Source of the DNA: Halictus rubicundus
Lineage: Eukaryota; Arthropoda; Insecta; Hymenoptera; Halictidae
Assembly (NCBI RefSeq): GCF_050948215.1
Contig: NC_135153.1
Span: forward strand, 10,072,058-10,136,057
Direction of reading: 5' to 3'
Length of the DNA: 64,000 nt
Part shown: piece by piece, positions 56,725 through 64,000 of the stretch
How the letters are laid out: every line of letters starts with the position of its first letter
Numbering within the stretch: the stretch's first letter is position 1
Notes under the pieces: generated by a model
What the model saw: the letters and a program-made list of their open reading frames with translations, nothing else
Database searches by the model: none
Told to the model about the DNA's origin: nothing
Position numbers and translations under genes: made by a program

Positions 56725-57914
56725 TGTTCCGCATTACTTTGTAAAAATGACCAGAACGTGCTACCCGCATTGTTAGAACTATTTCTAAAATACCCGAAGA
56801 AATAAATTTGCTAAATACAGTTGACAACACTTTCAAATGTTTATTTATTATCATTATTTATATTCACTATTTTCCAGAAATTGTCTGATAAAACTCGTTC
56901 TTATCGGTTTAAACTGTACGATGCTCCTGGCGAGTAAATTTTGGCGTTCCCTTTCGACAAGACCGGGTACTTCATTTTCAAGATAAAACCCCTAACCCTT
57001 CAGAAATTCCGAAATTCCTTCTACGGTCCAAGCATTCTACGTCCCGAAAGATAGCTACGTAATAGCTTCGTCGAATAACGGATAAAAGAAAACAACTTCT
57101 ACACGGGGAAGAGGGTAGCTGGAAATTAAAGAAACAGAATTCGTACGCGCGAAAGTTGACCAGAATGAATTTTTATGAAAAGCTAAAAAGGGCGAAACAT
57201 CGGCGAGGATCGCGTTAAACAAACGTTTGTCCTTGAGAATTCCGGGTTGTTGGAGGTTCTTTGATTTTTGAAGGCGAAACGTCGGATTCGACGAGGCGCT
57301 TCCTTCTTTCTGTACCTTCGGCTTTAATCGTTTGAGCGGAAATGTTTTGTCGGTCGGACCCGCGCGCTTGGAACTTCCACTTGAACCATCGATTCCGCGG
57401 CACCTTATTATTTCTTTACGACGAACGACTGTTTCGGAATTTCGATCTTTCATCGATCAACAACTTTCGAAACTCATTTATTATACATCATCTCTCCCCA
57501 GACGAGTCATACATTAAATAGTGCAAACATACCGCCGGTATTAATTAAAAGATATGGTGTATTAGACCGTGACCGATAGATTAGATTAGGTGAGTTTCAT
57601 TTTTAGAAAAATGAAACCAATATGTCGCGTGGAATACGTTTAATTTTACCCACACCTTTCGAAGATCTACTAAAGTATTACCGAAAGTTTAACTCTCAAT
57701 CGCTATGGACATAGAACTTACACAATCACTATACGTCGCTGACATAGTCGCTGTGTCATATGTCACAGAATTCCTCTGAAAAGAATCACGCAATTTTTAG
57801 GAAAAAGAAATCCACCAACTTGGTGAAAAATAGTAGTGATTAGCAGAACAGCTATTTTAGAATGTAACTTGTGTTTCACTGTCAAATCTAATTTACTTTT
57901 GCAATCACCTAACA
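56725..57914. other. Unique non-coding DNA
   Basis: The 132-codon minus frame at 57055-57453 lacks a recognisable domain. A perfect hairpin lies at 57594-57617. Confidence 0.45.
57594..57617. repeat. Perfect 11-bp hairpin
   Basis: GTTTCATTTTT pairs with AAAAATGAAAC around a two-base AG centre. Confidence 0.7.
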
Positions 57915-58088
57915 CAGTGAATTCTGGATACATGTCAACAACACGGGTCTTGCCAGCGTCATGTATCGTCCAGGAGACGATACCTCTCCGATACCTGTCC
58001 GAAGCATCTCGGTATACCCCCTGATAGTGGGGATAATTCCGCGACGTTTATCATCCAGGCCTTGGCGACATATATAGAGAGATCACTG
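57915..58088 (-). mobile_element. F1 MITE with variant centre
   Basis: Starts CAGTGAATTCTGGATACATG and ends AGAGAGATCACTG followed by TA. The centre has GAGACGATACCTCTCCGATA and CCTGTCCGAAGCATCTCGGT in place of the usual AACACGG block. It matches the reverse of the centre at 7881-8046, so the two form a third variant. Confidence 0.93.
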
Positions 58089-58212
58089 TATTTCTGTACT
58101 TAATAATTTTGTAGATTTTGGTACAGAAGATGAGTATTTTTAAATTCTTCAAATGTTATTCGTTCGTTATAATTTTTGGCCATTCTTGTCTTAAGTGTTA
58201 TGATTACCGATG
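58089..58212. other. Spacer between two F1 copies
   Basis: 124 bp of AT-rich DNA, nothing recognised. Confidence 0.4.
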
Positions 58213-58316
58213 CCTCACGAGCTTCGGGGCCCCTCACAGAGTATACCCCACAGTAGTGGGTATAATTCCGCGACGTTTATCATCCAGGCCTTGGCGACAT
58301 ATATAGAGAAATCACT
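58213..58316 (-). mobile_element. F1 MITE right-half fragment
   Basis: CTCACGAGCTTCGGGGCCCC, GTATACCCCACAGTAGTGGG, TCCGCGACGTTTATCATCCA, ending AGAGAAATCACT without the final G and TA. Same orientation as its neighbour at 57915-58088. Confidence 0.88.
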
Positions 58317-59926
58317 CAGGTTGCTTACAATACAATTGTTGTTATCTCAATTTTACTTGTCCCTCGTAAGTGGGCACAATAGGAAAGTCACTCAATTAAC
58401 ACCTCCCCACTCAGGTGAAAAACACTCGCGTCATCACTTACGGCGAATCTTGCGCGAGGTGCATAAACTACGCGTGGCAATGTGTTAAACATCGCCTAAC
58501 CCCTCGAACCAAGTCTGCAGGACCGATTGGCTGGCATCTGTGACACGGGAGCGCTGCGAATCAAAGAAATTCGTTAGCGAATGGCACCGCGGAAGGGAGG
58601 CATAAACAGCTAATAACCATTATCCTCGAAGAGGCGAGCGGTGCCGTTAGGGGATAGCGTGGTGACACACCTCGGAACGGTCCTCCGCATCGAAAGCCAG
58701 GCTCTCGCCATCAGGACGGTCCACGTGGCCGGGTCCGCACCCTCGTTCCACCCCCTCTCGAAGCAATCGAAGCAAAGTGGTCGTACAGTGTCGTGCTTCG
58801 AGGCTGATTTAATCTTCAAACAATTCGACTCGGCTTGGTTTGGGGCTCCGTGTCCGGGTCCGGTTTGTTTGTCGAGCCACGGTTGTTTGTACCCTTCGCT
58901 AGCACCGTCTCCGCCGCCCCTCCCCCGCCCCTGCGACCCCACCCCCTCGGCTCGTTCCGTGCTGCGAAGCACATACCTATAGCAACTTAGGAGTCGCCAG
59001 TGAGTCTGGACCCTAACAAGAAACTTACCCTTCCGTCCAACCTCCCTTTCTTGGCCCACCGTCCCCTCCACCCCCCAAGCCTCCGGACGTCCTTCCTTCG
59101 CTCCTGCCTGTGGAAGGAGCTTGATGGTAACAGGCGAGAGAGAGCTGCGGGGGCTCGTTCGTTGGATGGAAGCCGGGGAGTTTCGGTCTGCGAAGGGTGG
59201 AGGAGAGGTTGGAATTGTAGGGAATGTCAGGGGGTGCTAGGACGCCAGGGGTGTAACAGGGACGAAGGCATTACCTAAGGGTCTAATACGAGGGCGACGG
59301 GGGGGGGGGAGGAGGAGGTGTAGTAGGAGGAGAAGGGAACCTGGGGTGCAGGGGAGGGACGAATCGGGGCTGGCGGAGATAGAAAGAGAAGTTTCTTGCA
59401 AAAAGACACCGGAGGACAAAGGGGTACCGACAGACCGGACTGGCGACTTTGGCTCGGACGAACAAAGAGAACGTTTAATCCCGACGTGTTACCCTGAAGA
59501 AACCATTCGAGCCCGGTCATCCGGCATTGTTCCTCGTCCCTCCTTTTGTCCTACTTCGGACTCCCGCTCGCGCAATTAGTCGTATGCACTTTGAACAGAC
59601 CTCCGCGTGCTGATGATTTTTCGTACGGTGTGCTCTGCGCGTCTCGTTGTTCCGCGTGCGCGGGCTCCTTGGGACGTTTAGGGTCGACGCGCGTCGATGG
59701 ACGTCGGTTAAGGGAACAGGCCACTTTGGGGGAGGAATTGCGCCCCTGAGGATATCGCGGGGACTCCGCGCGCGTTGGAAAGATTCTATCGGTAATATTC
59801 TCGCAGATATAATAGCTTCTGGCGATGCATAGTTCAACCCCTTTATGCGTTCTCTCGATGGATAATGACCGGTGAATTTTATATAGTTCTTCTCCCTGAT
59901 GCGGATTAAATGTGCAACTCATTTAC
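58317..59926. other. CpG-rich non-coding DNA
   Basis: Overlapping frames on both strands (up to 153 codons, 58610-59071 minus) have no recognisable domain. A G-rich tract lies at 59297-59345. Confidence 0.45.
59297..59345 (+). repeat. G-rich purine tract
   Basis: GACGGGGGGGGGGAGGAGGA and following GGA units, including a G run of about ten. Confidence 0.7.
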
Positions 59927-60365
59927 TTAACCCTTTCGTTACGACAGTCCGCTAAGCCGAAGAACCACCACTGAATGTGACACCGCGGCAAAAAGTGTGA
60001 ACATAGTCGGCACTCGATACACTGAATTATTATTACGAGTCAGTGCCAACCTTACAATTTAGAGTCAGTGGAACTACCCACACCACCGTGGTGAGGGAGA
60101 GCCGTCTCTCGAGCTATGTGCAACATTGTATCGGAGAAAGACATTTTCTCAGTCTTCTTGTCACTATCGCTTAGTAGTCATAGGCTTTTATGACTTGTAG
60201 ACGGATATGACTGTTAGGTTTCCAGCGTGCCCTGTGTATCTCAAATGCGACGCGATTTCGTCTAAGAGTCAGTCACCAGAACAGCGCAACTGACTCGTAA
60301 CGAGAATTCACTATACACAGGTCTGTATAGTCGGCTATAGTCGGCACCCGTAACGAAGGGGTTAA
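59927..60365. mobile_element. TTAA-bounded piggyBac-like element (family PB-4), 439 bp
   Basis: Left TTAACCCTTTCGTTACGACA, right CCCGTAACGAAGGGGTTAA, an inverted repeat of about 18 bp with one indel and TTAA edges. The interior includes GTCGGCACTCGATACACTGA near the left and AGTCGGCTATAGTCGGCACC near the right, so GTCGGCACYCG is a subterminal motif repeated in direct orientation. GAGTCAGT words recur at about 60039, 60061 and 60265. No transposase frame. Confidence 0.92.
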
Positions 60366-60471
60366 AAGTAGGAGTTCTCACAGCGAAATTTCTTTCTGCG
60401 GATGAAGATTTTTCAATTCTCAGATGGCCACACTAATTTCGCATGTCTAATTGTGCATGCAATTACGTTTA
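60366..60471. other. Short spacer
   Basis: About 105 bp between PB-4 and an F1 fragment, nothing recognised. Confidence 0.4.
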
Positions 60472-60545
60472 GAGTGATTTCTCTATATATGTCGCCAAGA
60501 CCTCGATGATAAAGGTCGCGGAATTATCCCCACTACCGCGCGGTA
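60472..60545 (+). mobile_element. F1 MITE left-end fragment
   Basis: GAGTGATTTCTCTATATATG to CCCCACTACCGCGCGGTAAA, about 74 bp, then the match ends. The leading CA is changed to GA. Confidence 0.87.
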
Positions 60546-63500
60546 AAATGATCTTATGTTCCTTAATTTTTGTATACTAGCATGTGAACATCATAAAAAC
60601 ATTTATATTTTACTGTATAATATTTGACCGTTCGTGTCGCTCGACGGTATTACATATTTATATGATTTTTGACGCGGAATTAAATTTGCGGCGAGAGATT
60701 TGAAGGGACATACTGCGCGAATTAAATCCCCCAGGTAATTAATCCCTTTGAGGGGGGCCCGAAAATGCGAGCGTCCCGTTAATACATGTTTTTCGGTGTA
60801 CGATGACGAGGATCAACGGGCGAGCCCGCAGAACGAGGGGGATCCCGGGATCATGATTGAGGGTTGGTTTCTATAAGGCTCGACGAACCGGGCAGAAGCC
60901 TGAAAAATATCTTTCCATATCAACCCTCGTCCTCCGGTACCCTCTAACCCATACGTACCTTTTTGCATTCTTTCCCGACGTGCCCCGGCCTTTGTCCTCC
61001 GTTTCAGAAATATCGAGGAGAATTTAGTGACAGCTAAAGAACAGGAGGAAGGAAAGCCTTATAGATTTTCCCTTGGTTCGCACAGGTGCTTCGTTCTTAC
61101 TAAAAATATTATACAAGGGTGCCGCCGAAATGCCTATGGGCACCCAAAGAGAAGAATTACTGTCACCGTAAAAAAATATATCACTAATGTCCTTCGTAAC
61201 CTTGATACAAGGTAACAACAATTTTCCTTCTTTTTAAACGGAATACTTTATTCCAATTTGATTATTTCCATCCGGTGGTGAAAACAGAATCAGCAGTCGC
61301 GGTCAAAGACAAAGAGCGGTTGAAACATATTATTGTAGGGATGCTCAAGGGTTGCGGAAAAGCGTGCCGCATCGATTTTCCGCAGGATGTGGAGCAGGGG
61401 CAAAAAATCATCGTCCGGAGCCCTCGAAAAATAACTCTCCACCTTCATCTACCGGTAGAGCTGCCCCCTACACTGCTCGCCCCCCGTCTCACCACTCCCC
61501 TTTTTTCACCCCTCTCCCCCAAGCGAAGGGCTGGCAGGTTTTTTGCCTCGGGCGGTTCGAAAGGGCGGTCGGGACGAAGGGCGGAGGGGAGGGGGTTGGT
61601 GGCAGGAAACCCAACCTAAGAGACTCGATCCGGAGAAGCACGGCGTAGGCTAGAAAGAGAATAAGGGTGGCCGGGAGCCAGGCGGGGGTGGCAGAAGATG
61701 AAATGGGGGTAAAGATACGAAAGGAGGACTCAGCCGGAGGATCCACGGGGACCACCTAAGGTATAAAGGACGACGTTCGGTCTTTCCACCCCCATATTTG
61801 TTCCCTCTACGGTCTTCGTGCTTCCGTCAGTGTGCACGTCTCTCTACGTGTGGGGCTATGTTCGTTGCAGAAGTGCTCGTATATATGTGCTTTCATAGCT
61901 GCGGTTATGTACACTCTCTATCTGGGGCTGGATTCACCGGGAATCTATGATAAGAATGACTGTAAGAAAAATTACGGATTAAAGCGTCGCGAGAGCCCGC
62001 TGATATTTAATCAGTGCGTAATTAATCTTACGCTCCTCCGAACCACAACTCAATTTTCTGCTGAATTTTATCGGGTCCAGTGGAGGTTCAAGTCATTTTA
62101 GTTGGGTTCTTCCAACAAGAAATATTCGTTGCGGATTATACGCGTTCATGGTCAAAATGAGTAGGTCAACTGCGAAACAGTATCGTATTACTCTTAATTC
62201 ATTAAAATTACTTAGAAAAGAAATTAATGTCTACGCGGCTTCTGTATCTTGCAATTAATACAGACAACATTTACTTCATATACTAATACATAATTACATA
62301 AAAATGGTTGAACTCGAGCATTCCTTATTTTCTGCAATTTCTGAATGTTGCGAGAGATAAAATATTTTTTCATTAATGATAAAATTGATTGAAAACTTAT
62401 TCTTTGTAATAAATTATTGGAAAAATGTATTTTTCACTTGGAGAAGAATGAAAAAATTAAGAAACCTGAGAAATTTCCCATCTGCGAATACCACTTGCGT
62501 TATCAAAAATATTAGAAACAAAGTGAAAATTATACTTGCAGAGTAAAATTGTTAAATTCTTGTGTATATGATTTGAAAATATTTTTTAGTAATATTTTAA
62601 CCTTTATGCCAGAAGATAGTTTAAAAATATTATAAGCATAGTGAAAATAGTTACACTTGCAGTGTTAAATCATTGAATTCTCTGTTGTATATATAAATTT
62701 TGAAAAAGTTCTTTCGCAACATTATTTTATCTTTTACGCCAGAGAATAGTTGTTACTACAATCTCGCCCACGATTTTTTCAATCTTTTTTGGCCAGAATG
62801 TAACCGTCAAAATCGCGTTAAAGTTTTAAACACGGCGAAAATTTCATCGCGAAAAAATATGGTTCATGAAGTTGCTTATCGCAAGCTGTAATAGTTCATT
62901 AGTGTTACGTAACATGATCTTGATTGCGTTACATAGGTATATTTCGTGGCGTGATTTTGTTTTCATGCGGAGCTTAATAGGATGCATAAATACGATATTT
63001 ATAGAATATCATGGAGTATTATGCTATTACAATTTGTTACGTAGAACATTAACAGTATTTATTGCGGAAAATAAATATTCAAAAATCCTGCCGTTAAATA
63101 TACATAATTGAACAAAAATCAAATATTTCGATAACAATTCTTAACATCAATGTTACTAGCTTGTAATTACTGACGTGTAAACCAATGAATATTACGATCG
63201 AGGTATTGGAGACAGTGAATTAAAAGAACTTAGGTTATTAGCACCGTGGCAAATGGTAATATTTAATCAAATAAATAATGCTAATGAAACTACGAAAGCT
63301 ATCACTGCCAACAATCTTCAATACGGCCGCCGTCTTCTCTCATGCATAATCCAATTCGCAAGAAGTGATGTATGGCGCATCATTAATAGTAAATTTGCAT
63401 TACATTGCATCTCGAAGACAAAAACAGTTAGCTTCAATGAACTTCAAGTCGTGACAGTACTAGGTTTAAATTAATAATTGTACTTTATGCATTTACGAAA

Positions 63501-64000
63501 AACCGTTACTTATTATTTTCAACTTGCTACAATGATTAAAAGAAGAAATTAATTATTGTTTAATCCCTATACCTCGTAATCGATGCAGACTATTTTTATG
63601 CAAAAATTAAATGAATTACCATTAATCGACATGTATCAACGAGTGTTACTTTTATGTTACAGGTAATGTATAATTGTATGTTAACTATGATAATAATAGT
63701 AACAATAATACTTGTCGATATTATACTCTTTAAAAAGTCACTTAGCTTCTATATTCTCAAATATAGACCACCTTATCTACCAATGATTACTTAACATAAG
63801 ATAATTATATATAAGATAATTAACATTACAGGATGTTTCTACTCTTACGTTACTAACTACATTAGTAAGTAATTTCAAAGCTTCAGCATTTCAGATTCCT
63901 TCCATTATTTACTCGTACTTGAAACATCAATAAATTAATAGTAAAGCCTACCTTTATATTGGTAACGAAATAATTAAGTAATTTAAAAATTATTTGTGAT
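60546..64000. other. Non-coding tail: CpG-rich, then AT-rich
   Basis: 60700-61850 is CpG-rich with overlapping frames up to 114 codons. From 62100 to the end it is AT-rich and structureless. TACAGGATGTTTCTACTCTT near 63828 resembles the TACAGGGTG-type ends seen near 997 and 43178. No gene is seen. Confidence 0.45.

Overview
This is nuclear DNA from an animal, most likely an insect and probably a hymenopteran. The organism is inferred from style, not from a recognised gene: AT-rich tracts alternate with CpG-rich blocks that carry GA/CT microsatellites, and there are many short non-autonomous DNA transposons with TA, TTAA or 8-bp target duplications. I find no operons, tRNA, rRNA, CRISPR array or convincing protein-coding gene. 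Open frames are short, often overlap on both strands, and the longest (347 codons) is driven by a GA repeat and low-complexity translation. The window reads as intergenic sequence or the inside of a very large intron.

The main signal is a crowd of miniature inverted-repeat elements. The commonest, called F1 here, has 21 whole or partial copies. F1 ends are CAGTGATTTCTC... and ...GAGAATTCACTG, flanked by TA, as in Tc1/mariner/pogo elements. Plus orientation means the CAGTGATTTCTC end (followed by ATATATGTCGCC) is on the left. Two subfamilies can be told apart. F1-A carries GTGTAAACATAACACGG and GGTATGTCTCC inside. F1-B carries a GTTCA-GCGTGGATCAA-type segment and GGATAGTATCTCC, and its two ends are both of the CAGTGTTTTCTCGATATATG type. 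A second TA-flanked family (F2) has ends TAGACTGCGGAT / ATCCGCAGTCTA. Five TTAA-bounded (piggyBac-like) elements, one TCAA-bounded relative and two lone ends form at least three families. There are also hAT-like elements with near-perfect 8-bp duplications, a Transib-like element with a CGGCG duplication and an RSS-like CACAGTG terminus, a long-inverted-repeat element at 725-947, and a CAGTCAAAC-ended element at 26748-27173.

Layout: 1-5.4 kb is unique sequence with one foldback element. 5.38-6.35 kb is a tandem array of ~147-bp monomers organised as 293-bp dimers. 7-10 kb holds F1, piggyBac-like and nested F2/hAT elements. 10-11.5 kb is a CpG-rich block. 12-23 kb is dense in F1 copies. 23.7-26.5 kb is CpG-rich with GA tracts. 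26.7-34.7 kb holds more elements, including an F1 copy split by an 8-bp-duplication insertion. 34.8-39 kb is a GC-rich block with the longest GA tract. 39-48 kb holds F2 and piggyBac-like elements and a 330-bp duplication. 46.2-47.4 kb is the most exon-like stretch, though still weak. 51.2-52.0 kb is the Transib-like element. 52-64 kb has further F1 copies, CT/TG tracts, a 439-bp TTAA element and an AT-rich tail.

No genes can be shown to work together here. The biology visible is layered transposition, with nesting that gives relative ages: the 798-bp insertion is younger than the F1-B copy at 28.2-29.2 kb, and the hAT-like insertion at 9.6-9.8 kb is younger than the F2 copy around it.
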